A DNA stretch of 64,000 nucleotides from Trachythela sp. YZ-2020 (taxonomy: Eukaryota; Cnidaria; Anthozoa; Malacalcyonacea; Clavulariidae): the NCBI GenBank assembly GCA_016169945.1, contig JADLSH010000393.1, positions 6,148,501 through 6,212,500 on the forward strand. Reading direction: 5' to 3'. How positions within the stretch are numbered: position 1 is the first letter of the stretch; each line of letters opens with the position of its first letter. Positions 34,811 through 49,100 of this stretch are shown here, piece by piece. Under the pieces are notes generated by a model. That model had not been told where the DNA came from. It searched no databases and saw nothing but the letters and a program-made list of their open reading frames with translations. Made by a program: the position numbers and the translations under genes.

Positions 34811-36665
34811 AAATTAGCGACGTCGATTATTGTTCAGTAAAATGCACGGGAAAATTGATGGACGTTGCGTATGAGCCGTGCATATTTGACGACTGATTGT
34901 ACAATGTGTCTGTGTTATAACTTTATAGCGTCTGTCGTTGTTTTGTTACACTGAATACTAACATGGTCTTTGACGAAAAGATATATCTGACGAAACGCAG
35001 GCACTTGTTACCTTTCTTAAGTATGGGAACAAGTATTATATTCGCAAAATTGCTAAAATGGCTAGGAATCCCATCGGGAATTTTCCCACAGACTAAAATA
35101 GCAACTATATATAGTCCATCAAGCAATTGCTAATAAGAAATATATCAAGAAACGTGGCTGGAGTGTAAAGGACAATCGCGTAAATCTATACTCCAAATAC
35201 CAGTAGAAGATACTTTTATTTATTATGATCATTTACTATGTATGCCGAGGCGCACTGAGGCTGTGATTAAATGTAGATCTATTATTTAGGACGTGAAACA
35301 TGTATGTAATATAAGACGCTTGAAACACGTGTTCGGTTGACACACGGTTGACACTGTAAATCGTACAACATTTTCATCAATTTAGCTTTGAGTTGATACG
35401 GCATATTCAATTTTTCCACAGTAACTACTAAAAGAAAGTGTTTAGGGAGCCTGTATTGATATATTACTGGTTGTTCTTTCCCAAAAAGTATGTAAAATTG
35501 TGTGAAGTGTATCGATTGACACTCAACTCTAAAAGTCACTACAGTATATCAGATATATTTATATAAAAAAGTGTCAACCGCTCCAAAATTTGGCTTAATC
35601 ACATTTAAACTCTTTAATGACTAGCAAACACATTGTTAGATATTCTCAACATATTATTCTCAGCCTTGTTCTGTTTTAAAAGCATTTCAGTGGCTCGTTA
35701 TTTCATTTTTATATAGTGTCAACCGATGTGTGACCGATGCTACTTTGACGGCAATCATCTATTCCGGAAAAGCTTATTAGCATAGCTTGCGCATACAATT
35801 AACGTTGGTTTGACCCAAGAGCGGAGGTAGAATTGTTGATAATAAGTTTAGAAAAACATGAATTACATGCTCTCATTTCTTTCTGTTGATTTTCTAGGAT
35901 TCGAATAAATTGTACATAAAATATATCCAAAAGGCACCAGCTGACTTGCATCACCATGATGATGACCATATCAGTTCAACCACCCATGGCGCGTTGTTTG
36001 GTGCCCAAAGCAATGTATAATGGTTGTCTACAATCCTATTTACTATCCACGAACTTTCTGATAACTTGCAACATAAACGTAGTGCTTGAAGTTATAGCTA
36101 TGTCCAAGTGACCACCTCCTTTTCGTAGGTACCTCCAAATTTACTACCATCTGAGTGATCCTTCATGGGCGGTACGAGAGCCATGGGGGGACAATTCTAT
36201 CTGAGAATTCTGCTCTAGATAGATGTACACTGTCGCATTAACTACTCGTGGTCAACTAAGCGCTTGCTTGGTTTGAGTACCCAATTTAACAGTTGGCTGA
36301 TCCATTGCTCGTTTACGAATAATAACCGGAAGTCTATTGCTATGCGATAAACTATCCCTAAATGTAAGATAATTAAACCAAAATAGTCTGGTTTAACTAC
36401 CACACCACATTAAATAATTCAATAGTTTTGGGCGTAATTGATAAAAGCTAAAAACACAGTAAACCCTAAGGAATTAAAGATGCTATACCCAAACGCCCAT
36501 ATATTCTGTTAATTATTAACTTTTCCAATTTCACACGAACTAGAGTGGTTAGAAATGTTGTATTGCATCTGCTATGCACAATATAGAAATAAATACATCG
36601 CCCTTAAAGCATTCTTTGCCAGTTATTTTGAAATATACAATAAAAATTTGGGGTATAGTGTTCAG
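34811..36665. other. Spacer between the two duplicated blocks
   Basis: 1.86 kb with no supported gene. Only small scattered repeats are seen ('gtgtcaaccg' near 35568 and 35716, inverted near 35335 and 35351). Confidence 0.45.
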
Positions 36666-37196
36666 ACAATCCTTTTCAAATGTGTTGGGACAGATGTCCC
36701 AAATACCTATTATATTGACAAACGTCAATCCCCCGCCCCTATTCAATGTTGTGTCCAAAATATTATCATATTTGACGTGGTATGGTCTTACAATTGGGAA
36801 ACCACCATCGATTGGGGAGGGGGGGGAGGAACGGGTGATCAATGTGTATTACAAGTACACAGATTGACCTATGCTCTAAAACTGAAGGTGTCCCAACAAC
36901 TTTTGAAACTGATTGTCTGAAAGGCGTCTATAGCGTCCTTCAGTCAAAGAGTATTTTTCAAAGTTATTTTCATGAAATTCAAATAGCATTTAGCGTAACA
37001 TATTTAGCGAATTGCATTGGCATATAATATCTCGTTTCCTATGCGTACTTTCGTCAATATATTTGAAATAAAACGCGATAGAATAGTATATTATACAATA
37101 TGGAGTTATAAAATGCGATGTATTGGGAGGGGAGTGATTCAAGAGATATATTATTGAAACTGGTCTATGCAAGCGTGATATGCAAATTTATCTGAA
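36666..37196 (+). repeat. Direct duplication, copy 2 (531 bp)
   Basis: Second copy of 34278-34810, same orientation. Immediately after it the sequence diverges ('cattgaacatctgaacattgaacc', itself a short tandem). Confidence 0.9.
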
Positions 37197-38179
37197 CATT
37201 GAACATCTGAACATTGAACCTAAAACATTGAATTTTTTGTAATGTTTTTTGTTTTAATACTTAAAGTTAAGTTGGGATCTTTTTATATTGATATTTAGGT
37301 AAACCAAGTGCTTCCATGTTGACAGCAAATTTATTTATTTTGCTTGCGACCTACTTCGAAGAGTTCATCTATATTCTGAACATGTTTTTGGTGCTTTTCG
37401 GTAATAATTCATTAAAAAGACTAGGCCGAATTCGGACCGTAGCATATACTGAGTTACGGATAACTAGGGAGGTCCGGGGGCATGCACCCCCGGAAATGTT
37501 TTAGAATTTGAAGCCCGGAAACGCCATTTCTTGCATTCTGAGCGTCGAATCCTGTCCCAAAATTCGTGCTCAACAAGCCCACACTTCGGACAAAAGTTAG
37601 CAAAAAGCAAACACAAAATCAACTAAATACTTTGGCTCACAAAGAGGTACGTAGTGGACTAGTGGTTTTTGTTTGAAGGAATTTTACCAATTATCGAAAA
37701 ATCGACAGACATCAACGCACACCGAAATATGTGGATCCTCTCATCAAAGTTCATACGTGTTGTTAAACGTGGGAAAATAATGCAATTAAACATTGTGGAC
37801 AATGAATCTTTCTTCTCTTTGGAGGTGTTTTCTTTTGTTGGGATGGGAAAGTACGCCTCAATTGGAATTTCCACTGCCCTTGACAATACAAGAACAAAAA
37901 GGAATGAACTCCATTCATTGGTGATTCAATGAGTTGTTGTATGTTTCAGCGATCACAGATTTGCAAAGATCCTCTTTAGCGAATGAACTGAGAGCAATAT
38001 CGGATAAGGACAGTGCAATAGTATTTACAATGCAAGAAAATGCGCTTTGTTATGCTGCTGCACTATATATGGTATACACAGCACTCTGGTCTTCGAGAAG
38101 CAAATATGAATACAAATAAAGAAGCTGGAACACCACAACAGCTTAAATGCCAATTACAGTGGGCCAGAACTTATTAGCG
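37197..38179. other. Unassigned DNA with a dispersed-repeat copy and weak open frames
   Basis: 37455-37565 is the forward copy of the GGGGGCATGC repeat. Two adjacent frames (37669-37932 and 37953-38119) have protein-like composition (IRVVKRGKIMQLNIVDNE; LANELRAISDKDSAIVFTM), but no start, splice or family supports a gene. Confidence 0.4.
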
Positions 38180-38248
38180 GCAATGAACAGATCGATTCAG
38201 CATGCGCAAACCATGCGCTGAGCATGCGCAAAACGCCTGTTCATTGCC
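38180..38248. repeat. Small hairpin, GGCAATGAACAG arms
   Basis: A perfect 12-bp inverted repeat encloses two copies of 'gcatgcgcaaa'. Probably a short palindromic element. Confidence 0.55.
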
Positions 38249-40825
38249 AACACGAGCTTCCACGAGGTAGATTCTTGTGTTGGTTTGTCCTGAAGAAGAA
38301 AGTCCAGGTATATATGTATTAATTGTTAACATGTTTATGCTTTATTCAGTTTGTTATAAAATTATGCAAACCTATTCGGAGACATTTCATGCCTTTATCA
38401 TAAAAGCCTTTTGGTTTGACTTGCATGCAGTTTAATTCGTCTTATATAAATGTTTTTTGTAGGTTCTATAGATTGCTTTGTTCACGCAGTTTCCCCGGTA
38501 AAACAGTCAGCAAGTAACAAGCGTTATTTAAACTGCACTCTTCAAGCAAGGAAAAGACGATTAATGCAGTATGTTTTTCACCTGAAAAGTGTCGTGCATA
38601 CAACCGTGTAAAAGTCCTTTTCGCGTGAAGCAGTTTAGGCACAGCGCTGATGCAATTGTGAAAATTCGCACACAAATACTCTGCATGCGATCAGTATAAT
38701 TCTTCTTCGACTAGCTCCTTCACAATAATTTCCTCACAAATACTTTTCAGTTTTCACAGATGTCAATTTACTGGACTTGTCTGTGAATCTTGTCTGTGAA
38801 TGAAAGCTTTTCATTCAGAATGCAAAGAAGCTCGTCGAGGCGATCACTCGAAGCCATGCTTGCGTTGAATGAAAACAGCCTGTTCATATACCCACATATG
38901 CAGGCAGTATTTTCGGGCGGGATAGGCGGGAATTATCTCTATGACACCGTGTTTCACGGCTTTTTCACGCAAAACAACCAAATGTTAACTATTCTCCAAG
39001 ATAAAATTAAATTCTGTGAAAACAACGAATTTTATCCAAATTTTATTATTTATAATTTATACATTTAATTTATGACTGGGTTGGAAAATATTTTCATTGA
39101 AAAATCTGACCATAGCATATGCTACAGTTGCAACGGTCTAGATCCACCCATGATTATTATTTTATTCTAAACTATAGTTTCCATATCATAAACTTATTTG
39201 CTTATCAGCAGTAGACAATTGCTGGGAATATCGTTACCGCTTATCGTTTAGGACTGTTATATGACTTTTAAAAGCACGATAAGTGCTTTTTAACTTTTGG
39301 ATAAAACGCGGATATTATTATTTAAATTATTTATTATTTAGGCTATATGACTTTTAAATAACGTTTCATGGCAACATGCATAAGCCGTCCGTTCGCTATC
39401 TATCCGCATCGGCGTTTTATCCTGACCCTTGCGACTGTCGGTTTCAGGCTGCCGCGATTTTCACTAAATAATTATTTGTTTACACAAAAGACCCGACGAC
39501 TGTAAATGTACCACCAGCTTGTTGAATGTTTCACTTGAATGAGTGATTCAAAGTTCCCCGCTGAGCTAATGCACGTGCGATTTTCTCACAAAATGTTAAG
39601 TATATATTCATTAGATAGTTTTAGAGTTGAAAAGCGAGCGAAGTATGACATTCAAATTAATTATTATCGATATATATATGAACAGAAAGGTTTACCATCA
39701 GGACACACAAAACGGCTTCAAGACATGTGATAATATCGCAGTGTAATAATGTGGAGGCTTTTCAATTGAGGTATGGAGGAATTATATTGGCTACTAAAAT
39801 GCCTTCTATTAAAACAGTAAACCTCATAAACCTGCATTATTGTATACTTGTATATATCCCAAGTAACCACGTTGTTCGATATGTAAAGTTCAAATACAAT
39901 ACAAGGTTCAAGCGAGGTAGAAGTAAAAACGTGACAGGGATCCAATGTTGACATATATGACAATTGTCGATTTCGATGCTCCTTGCGGTCAAATTTTGGA
40001 GTTAACACTTAAAGTGAACTACATAACCAAGATGTCCAAGATGAATGGACACTTCGATAGTGGCACTATCTTCTCAACTTTTATACCTTTTAGTGGCTCT
40101 TAAATTTTCTTATATCTCTCTCGTTTACCACCTGTACTTTGAAATCGTTTGATGTTCTCTGGATTGCAGAGCCATCACGAAGAGGTGGACAAAGCCTAAA
40201 TTCAGTAGGAATAACAGACCAGGGGAAAGATCTGACCGTGGCAAAAGGGCCTTGCCCTCGTATAACTAGAGTCGTCGGGGGGCATGATCCTCCAAGAAAA
40301 ATTTTGAAATTTGAAGTCCAGAAATGCCATTTCCTGCATTCTAAGCTGCGGATTTTCTATCAAACATTCCCCCTAAACATGCCTATTCTAGAGAAAAATC
40401 AACATGAAAAAGACGCAGAAAATAACAAAAAAAAATTGTCAATACTAATAACACTGAATTCTAATTATCTAAAAACACCAAAATATATAGTTAGAAAAAA
40501 TTCATTTTGGTTCATGTTGTAACAGCAACACAACAAGAGTAGAGATTGTAAATAATTTGTTTAATCAAATTCAAAATGTCGCATTTGTAAAGTTAACCCT
40601 CAAAGCCGTGCTGAACAATTGTGGGATCTATTATTCTGTGAAATTTATTTAATTTAGTTTCGAGGAAATAACCAAAATATTTTGAAAAGTTTAGCCTTGA
40701 ACGTCAAGATAGTTACGTAGAGTACTATATTGATATTTTCTTCCAGCTTCTGCAAACAATCGGTGTAAAGCAGGGCGTTTTTAAAGAATTTTCCCGTGGG
40801 GAGGGCATTTTCTTAAAGGACATTG
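38249..40825. other. Intergenic DNA, one diverged dispersed-repeat copy
   Basis: About 40240-40370 is a diverged copy of the GGGGGCATG repeat family ('gaaatgccatttcctgcattct'). No other gene or element is supported. Confidence 0.45.
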
Positions 40826-41247
40826 GCAATAAAAATTTACTTTTGTCTCATTTAAAAGAACTCGTAAAATTATATATAAAACTCTATTACCGATTTTTCA
40901 TATCATGCTTAATTCTCGAAATATTTAGACCGAAATCAACGTAAATCAGTGAGCTGTCCGCCATCTTGGATTGTTGTGGACATGCATATTACATCACAAC
41001 CAAGGTCACGCAAAGTTTTTATCTAGACAACCACTGATCATTATGAGCCCAAAAATATAGTTCGATCACTATAACAAATAACAAATTAACTGAAAACATC
41101 TAGTAATTATTATTATGGCGGGCAGCTCATTGTTTTCAATCAAAATATTTAAAGAACTAAGCAAATTTAAATATGAAAAATCGGTAATAGAGTTTTATAT
41201 ATAATTTTAAGAGGTCTTTCAAATGAGACAAACTAAATTTGTATTGC
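40826..41247. mobile_element. 422-bp inverted-repeat element
   Basis: The left arm contains 'aaaattatatataaaactctattaccg' (40866 on), mirrored near 41180-41208. Matching extends outward through 'tttgtctcatt' to 'gcaat' at both ends. No target duplication was fixed. Confidence 0.65.
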
Positions 41248-41454
41248 AATTTGAAATTTAGGATCTCGGGAATGGCAAATTCCTTATTTTTTAATAACAA
41301 TAATAATAATTTAATAATTGTAACCAAAGGATAAATTACATCAGTGAGTAACATATATATATACAATAAAAAATAAGACATTATTTACGATTTTACTTAG
41401 AAATTATTTGAGGCAAAAATAATTTCCTAAAACGTTCTGTTTTACAATAATAGT

Positions 41455-41745
41455 TCATTTATTTACCATTTCCCCTCGTTTCATAAGCCGTTTTTTAAGG
41501 TTCTCATCCTTCAAAAAGAATTGTTCACATAAAATTTTACGCCGTGTTTTTAATAATGGAATATCCATAAGTTCTCGTACATCCCTATAACTTGATGATG
41601 GTAAAATAATTCTTAAAGCCCTTCTTTGAACCCTTTCAATATCATCAGTCATCACTCAAATAATCAGAATATTAAAATGCCACACTTGACATGCGTATTC
41701 CAGAACTGGTCTTATTACAGTTGTAAATACAGAACATAACGTTTT
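41455..41745 (-). mobile_element. LINE carboxy-terminal fragment
   Basis: On the minus strand the frame reads TTVIRPVLEYACQVWH, then after a stop DIERVQRRALRIILPSSSY and LKTRRKILCEQFFLKDE, ending at TAA 41455. The Arg-Pro-x-Leu-Glu-Tyr and Gln-Arg-Arg-Ala blocks are typical of the region after the reverse transcriptase in CR1/jockey-type LINEs. No 3' tail was identified. Confidence 0.8.
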
Positions 41746-43554
41746 TGTGTCAACGTTGGCTCGACATTTTGGGGCCATCTTAATTAGCTTGAGGCCAGGG
41801 GCAATTGCCCCCTTTATTCCCCTCTGTGCAGCCCTGCCTACTGGTAGGGCTAACCCTTCATGTAGAACTCATGTCAACACACCGATTTTATTTGTTATTT
41901 TTTTAAGTTTATTTACTATTGCTTATTTAAAAATAGGTACCCTAAGCGTACATGTATCTGCTCATGTGTATTTGCATAATTGTATAACTTATAAAGTAAT
42001 TAAAGAGTTGTAACTTCTTTTCCATGGGTCAATTAATACAAGAGGTCTATTAGTGTATGAACTTTAATATTGCTCCTAAACAATTGTGCATAGAGGGATG
42101 AGGGCCTATTTAATATTTTATACTTGGGAATAAAGGTTGTAGTAAACAGCAGTATTTACACACCAAATACAAATATTACATACCACCTAGTGCCCCTATA
42201 GGCCCCTATAGCCACAACAGTTTGGGAGAGAAATGCCAAATTGTGCCTATATCTTTTTACCAATCAAATATCAAAAGTAAACTTTGTATGAGGTGATCTT
42301 GATTATGGAAATGACAAACAACGACCATGCACTATTGTCGATTTGACCCAAATAGTGTTGAGACATATAATATTTTAGCACTTTTAGGTGTGAACTTTAT
42401 CGAAATAGAAGCTCGAATAATACAGGATATTCGTACAATATTTAAAAAGGCTTACCTTGTTTCCTGATTCAAATGACATTGATATATATAGCAGGTCCAG
42501 TCAAGTCAATACTTTGTGTAAATTGGCGATTCATTTCCACAGTTTAAAATGTTATGAAAAGACTTCCAATACTTACAAAAATACTCCCTCGACTTTTGCC
42601 ATGCTCAAAAGAGTGCAGAAAATAAAAATATTGTTGGTTTGATGTATAATTTTCTTCGTAAAATTTAAAATTTTACTCATGTTTACAATTCTCGCCCTTC
42701 AGTAGTCCGCCATCTTGAAATAATCAATATCAATCCAGTTGTACATAGAGATCAAAGAGTATAATTATAATTACGTCGTTTTAATCTAGGCTGTCGCTGA
42801 TTGGCTACAAGCACGGCACGGTATGGAGGCGATAGCAATATATCTGCATTCGCAGATACGAAATGGAGACTTTTCCTGGGGGGAGGCAAAAATTTATTCG
42901 TTAGAGGGACTGGGGGCATTTCCCCTCCCAGCTTATATGTTAAAAAAGGCCCTGGTGTAAAGTGTAATTGCGTATGATATTTATTTTACAATTTTGTTAA
43001 AATGTCAGAAGTGATCGAGTGACTCGCAAGGAGAATGTCCAAATTTAATTTCTTGTAAGCTATAATGTTTCGCTTCCGGCCTATGGCTTTGACCTTTATG
43101 CTGAGCGTCTTTGTCAAAAGTTTAACGAAGCCAGCGAAATATATTCGGCATGCAGATCAAACGCGTTTAATATTGGCCTAGTTTCATATACCATCTCGAC
43201 GCTTTATAGTATCATTAAGCAGCTTTAATATATATTCCTCAGGTAATGTGCTTTTATCATCCTGCATGTGGACATATATTTATTTCATTAATTCTATGGA
43301 ACCGCCGATTGCTTTCAAAATATTTATTTATAAATTATAAATTTGCTCAGCTCGGAATTTTCTTTCACTTTTCGAAATTTGGAAGGTTCGCTGTGATTGG
43401 TCAATTAGGGGGATGGAATGTGGTTCCAGATGTTCGTTAGCGTATTTTGGAGCTATAAGAACGTCTGTGAAGGAAACTAGAATTGGTGTGACCACCACAA
43501 ATCTACTGGGAGGTTATTGATATGTTAGAAGAGGTTCTTACAATTTCTGTAATT
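41746..43554. other. Intergenic DNA, nothing recognised
   Basis: No supported exon or element boundary. A G-rich block at about 42880-42930 ('cctggggggagg') loosely resembles 40790-40810. Confidence 0.4.
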
Positions 43555-43986
43555 ACCGTTCATTTTTTACCAGGGAGGGTGGGCTGGTGGAAATAGGGGG
43601 TGGGAAATTTTGTGAAGGAGGGGGTGGTCACGCAAAAAAATTGACTTTGCTTTTTACTGAGTGAAAAATCACAACATGTACAGCTTTTATGAAATTTACA
43701 CTAAAAGAGCTTTTTTACACTGCAAGTTTTTAATAATTTCTATGTCTATAACCAACCTATTTTAATATATACAAACACAAAAACCTATAAATCGTATTAA
43801 AAAAAATATGAAATATTTAAAGTTCACTCGTATTATTCAATTCTATTTATGGGGAGGTCACTTGAAATGCATTATTTGAGGGTGGGTCACTGGAAATAAT
43901 TGAGTTGGAGGGGGTGGACCATGCTAAAGTTTTATGAAGGCATAACCAATTGCACCAGCCACCCTCCCTGGTAAAAAATGAACGGT
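43555..43986. mobile_element. 432-bp MITE with ACCGTTCATTTTTTACCAGG ends
   Basis: ACCGTTCATTTTTTACCAGG followed by GAGGGTGG is mirrored at the right end by 'ccaccctccctggtaaaaaa' and 'tgaacggt'. The arms are about 35 bp. No gene inside. Confidence 0.8.
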
Positions 43987-44371
43987 CCCTTGGTGGGACT
44001 GGAAACATATTCTCTATAGATATAAATAGTCACCAGTGGCCTCTCTTACTTCTTAAATTTGCCAGTGAGTCTCACGATCTTTTCTTGGCAGACTAAGAAA
44101 GTGTTTAAGATCTGTTAATTGCTTACATGTACATTAGTTTGTGTAGTATTTCTTGCACAACACGCGACTTGTGATGTGTAAGGCGTGAGTTCCACAGTAA
44201 ATTTTAAAACTCGGCTTGCAAATTTCAAGTCGCATATCAAATGTTAACGTAGAACTTGTAGTTGTAGTTCTAACTTCCAAGAGTTAATCACCTTTTGGAT
44301 TGTTATGGGGCTTATCACTCTTTATTAAAGTTTATGCTTACACTGTTTATTGAAAAAAGTCGTTTCTACCC

Positions 44372-44622
44372 CTTTAAAAGAGTCGTTCTGGTCAAAACGG
44401 TAGTTTCAGTTTTTTGCAACTAAAGGCCTGACTCCACCACAGCCTGATTATGTGAAATTTCTCGAATAGATTTCGCATGGCTGTTGCACAAGGATTATTT
44501 TGTGTAGTCTAAACTTCCTTTTACTGTAAAAGCGCAAAGTGTGAGACTTTACAAAAGAATCATCCATGCCCAACAATAACGCGAAAACAAACGTTTTGAC
44601 CCTCGAACGACTCTTTTGAAAG
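44372..44622. mobile_element. 251-bp inverted-repeat element
   Basis: CTTTAAAAGAGTCGTTCTGG with TCAAAACG is mirrored by 'cgttttgaccctcgaacgac' and 'tcttttgaaag'. The arms are about 29 bp with two or three mismatches. Confidence 0.7.
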
Positions 44623-46106
44623 ATTGAAACGACTCTTTTTGAATTAACAGAGTATTCATCAGCGGCGTGATAATCTTAGGGAATGTGAAAACGTCTGGAT
44701 TGGGACCCCACTCACCAATCAGAGAGGGTTAAATTGTAGGCGTCATTTTGTGCAACGGTGAGCCCATTGTATTATTATAGCCTTTATTTAAACTTGATCA
44801 TCCTTAGTTCATTATTCAAGTTAATTTACTTCAGTCTGTTTCATATGGTTGAAAATTGTATAATTTATTTACTAAAGAGAAAGCTTGCTATTTCAGCTAT
44901 TTATTGTGTAAATTGATAAATACCTTAGTGACAGAGAAGGGTATTCACTAGGGACCGCAGAGCCTGCTTAAAAGTGGCCAGGACTCCGTATTTCGTATTT
45001 CAATTCCTTATTTCAATTTCAATGAGCGATTTTATCAGTATGCAACGAAACGTGGGGGGGGGGCATGGCCCCCCTGGTTTCCCAGGCTCCGCGGCCCATG
45101 ATATTTCCATTGTTATACAGTGAGATACTGAGATTCAGAAAAAAATGTTTCAAGCATATTTTGTATATAGATGTTCATTCAGATTACAGATATTTTGTCG
45201 AAATGGAATGGGTTATGTATATATATATATATATGATAAACACGCCCTTTTCGAGTGAAGTTAGTTAGTGTTTATAAGGAGTATGCCAAGAATACGTCCC
45301 TTGTAGCGTTTGAGAACCTTTGAGCACTCTCCTACCATAACACTTCAAGCATATCTAGATGCAAACGGGAGCAAACTCCTGTACACAAGTTCGTCGTACA
45401 GAAATTGGCCGGGGGCTATGAGCATTGTGCATAACGTCCAGGCATACTAACCACCACACAGAAACACTGATAGGAGAAATTGCTAGCTTCTCATCTCGCA
45501 TTGCTGTCCTCAGGGGTTAATTGTTTGGGGGGGGAAATTTGAATGTGCGGGTTCCCATATCCCAAATGTTTAACAATTGCAATTTTGTATGGCAATTTTT
45601 GCCATATTGGTCGGGTAAAAGAAGACCAGTTTGGGCAATTTTAAAATTTTGCTAATGCAACATTTTTTTGACCTTCTGAGTTCTATAAAATTTCCATCAG
45701 CGATTAAATATTTTTAGGTTTACAAATGCTCAACTGATAGTGCGACTGAGTATTTTTACAAATTTTAATATTACGAGAACCACTGAGCATTTCAATATTT
45801 TCTAGCTTTCGACTATGATGATGAATCCTGACGATGATGACTAAAACATAGTCGAAAGCTAGCAAATATTAAAATGGTCATTTTCGGAGTCACCGTTGTT
45901 TTGTATAGTGCAAGTGACATATCATGATATCATATCATTCATATATTCCTATTTTCAATTGTACTTCATCACTTGTACAACTATTCCAAAATAATATAAT
46001 TTTATCAAAGAAATATAAATACTATGCACGATTTCATAATGTCCTATCATGCATTTTGTTTTTCTTTTATAAGGTAAAAAGAACAAACGATTTCCGTTGA
46101 AATCAA
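44623..46106. other. Region 5' of the large secreted-protein gene
   Basis: It contains an AT-rich microsatellite near 45219-45234, G-runs near 45053-45062, and a hairpin at 45794-45870 (TTCTAGCTTTCGACTATG mirrored). No promoter element could be assigned with confidence. Confidence 0.4.
45794..45870. repeat. Hairpin upstream of the signal-peptide exon
   Basis: CTAGCTTTCGACTATG is mirrored exactly by CATAGTCGAAAGCTAG around a loop of GATGATGA/GACGATGATGAC triplets. It lies about 240 bp before the ATG at 46107. Confidence 0.65.
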
Positions 46107-49100
46107 ATGAATACGCATTACACGTTTACGAAGCATGTTCCCACTGTATGCGTGCTTATCAGATGGATCTTGATCTCTTTAGCCGTGTTAGCAAAAGCCA
46201 CATTCAAATGCGGTAAGTGTCTTCAACTTTTTAAAATGTGATATATATACGGTTTTATATACAAAAATGTGATTTGGTTCACGAAATGTCATTGAGTGCT
46301 CAATACCATATAAAGGTAGAGATAAAGTATACATTATGAGGTGTTCTTACATGAAAATCTTTAGTTCACTAAATTAATAAAGCTAAATCAATTACGTTTG
46401 CCAAATCAATATAGCTGAATTGATCATTACAAGAACGAAAATACGAAACAATATAGTAGTTGCCTTCAATATGTACGAATAGAATTTCCTATTCTATTTT
46501 CCAAAATATAACCATTTATAGCATAAATTTTGCATACCAAATGAGCTATTGCGCGTTGTGATTGGTTACTGGAGCTATATATCTGACGCAAGAAGCAAAT
46601 GAATAAGTTTGAAGAGTCTGGTCTAAATTCAACGAAACAAAATGCAAGACTCAATGTATATAACAAGGAAGATAACACCAATTACTTTGGACTACAAACT
46701 TAACACAAACTGAATGTGAACGAGACCTCGGCGTGCTTGTGGATACAAATCTAACATGGAACAGACAAGTGAATGAACAGTCAGCAAAGGCGAACCATTA
46801 CAGTTACATTAGACGATCCACCGTGTACATCCGCAACCAGAAGATGAGACGTACCTTGTGCCTTGCACTAGTTTGACCACACCTGGAATATGCTACACAA
46901 ATATTGGAACCACAATCCATTGAACTAATACGCCACCTTGAACGGACACAGAGAAGAGCTATACTAAACATATCCTCGATATTCCATTCTCTTGCTCCGT
47001 TAACTATATACCACCAGACTTCAAACCTTGGGCCTCTTACCAATCTGTTATTGGCACGAATATCTCGATATAGTGCTATTTTACAAAATAACTCGCGAAC
47101 TCGTTAACATTCAACCTTCCCTACACCCAACTATCTGCACTTCCAAACAAACAAGATCCTCCACAGATAACAACCCTAAATTCATTGTTCCGAAATGCAA
47201 AACTGTACCCTATCAAAGATCTTCATGATAAGAACAACTCGGATATGGAAGCATCTCTTTGATGAACTGAACTTACATACGGATAGTCTTTCTTTGTTCA
47301 AGTCAATCATATTCAATTATTATGTTTCGTCTTTGTACTCATGTTATAGTGTTGATGATCCTCGTAGTTATAAAACTATTTGTCCCAAGTATAACTCTGT
47401 CCGTAGTCTCACAATGTCATTATCGTGCTGTATGTAGGACTGCACTGTTGTTTTGTTACCACGAAATTGCAGTTGTAATTGTACCTTTATATTGATACTA
47501 TATATACATATACTGTGTCCGAGTATTGTACCACATGTGCTTGGTGAGAGCAAGAGTATGGTGTATAAATACGAAGTCACTCGCATCTAGATTGCGTTAC
47601 AAGCTGCACTGACGAGCTGTTGAACGGCGAAACATGCATGTCTGCAGATTTAACTATATATAAATACTGTGTATATATACTATATACTAATTGTGCCCGC
47701 AGTAATTGGCTTATGCTGTTGCGGATTCCCGGCCATCAATTTTCAATTTAATAAATAAATAATGCTTTTCAAAAGAATGACCAGACAAAGTCTGATGATC
47801 AAGTCAAAGAATGATTTTAGTGTTTTCAAAAACGTTCCGTTTCGCCCGTCCGCATTCATCCAAAACGCCCAGTTTTCAAAAGTTCCACTTTCAAAGTCGT
47901 TTTCCTAAAGCTTCGCGTTCATGGATGAAGCTATCCGTTTTCCATCATATTAACGTGGAAATACACACAGAACGGATTAGTGTGGACGGGGCCTTAATGG
48001 ATTTTGCTCTAAGTATCTGAAAGTTGAATCACACATGGCATATACATTGTTCGGGCAATTAGCAGTAAATGTATCTTTATGAATTATGCAACTTGTGAGG
48101 TTCTTTATAAATTGCATCGATTAAACTGGAGGTTGTTTCTGTGATTCGAGTTTGTTCAAGGTGTTTCTTAAATATTCGTCAGTGGAGAAGGGCCATCAAG
48201 TAAAAAGGGATCTAACAAGGAGGTGGTGCAGAGTCGCAAAAAAGCTACGGGTGTGCGAGTACCACCCATGAGAAAGGTTTGCCAGCATTGAGGAAGGTTG
48301 AAAGTGAAACACCGACTTATCAATTCATTAGGATGAAGATAAGGGAGAGGAAGATAAGGTGAATGAGAAAGGTATTAGACAAATAGATGTTATGGAGGCA
48401 AAGTGTTGAGGAAGAAAGTATTGGTTAATTGATGGTGTGTTAGGAGGGAAAAAAGATTAGAGTTGATCGGGTTGGGTGATAGAGACAATATTTTTGAAAT
48501 TCATTTAGTACTGGTAAATACTACAAAAATAGCAAATGGATAAAACTATATTATTTAGCTTATAATAGCATGGTGGTCAAGCAAAAAGCAAATTTAACAA
48601 TTTGTTCTAAAACCCAGTGCTGGAAAATGTCCAGCAGCGCCAGCAGCATCACTACCAGGATATTTTTGACAAAAAGTCTTCACAGGAAATTTTTATGTCT
48701 CATATATTTGTCATTTTATAAATACAAACAACAGATAATTCGCTTGTTTGAGATATAAAATAGAATATGAAAAATATATTTAAATTTTTGGTATGCACTT
48801 CTACTATGTGACATATATTTACTTACTGGCAGTGGCATCTGGGTTGTAAAATTATTTTATGCGGAAAAGTTTAAGTCCGATGTACACAGGAAATTTTTGT
48901 TTGGGGATTTTGCTGCCAGGAAGGAAAACAGATTATCTAGGCCTGCTAAAACCGTAAGCAGATTTGAAGACTACTCATACTTTAAAGCAACACAGAGAAG
49001 TTTTTCTTTAGAACTACTACTAACAATAATAATGATCTCAAAACACTTTTTAGATCCTTGTAAACTTTGTTCTTGAAGGAACAAGACAACATGTTTACGT

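Noticed and set aside
34278..37196. Direct repeats considered as long terminal repeats of a retrotransposon
   Set aside because: No TG..CA ends, no target duplication, no primer site and no coding sequence between them.
37669..38119. Two adjacent protein-like frames considered as exons
   Set aside because: The only intron between them would be about 30 nt, no start or family was found, and an overlapping antisense frame is equally open.
38466..38862. Minus-strand frames starting MASSDRLDELLCILNEK considered as a short gene
   Set aside because: Only about 29 codons before a stop or weak donor; no matching next exon could be phased with confidence.
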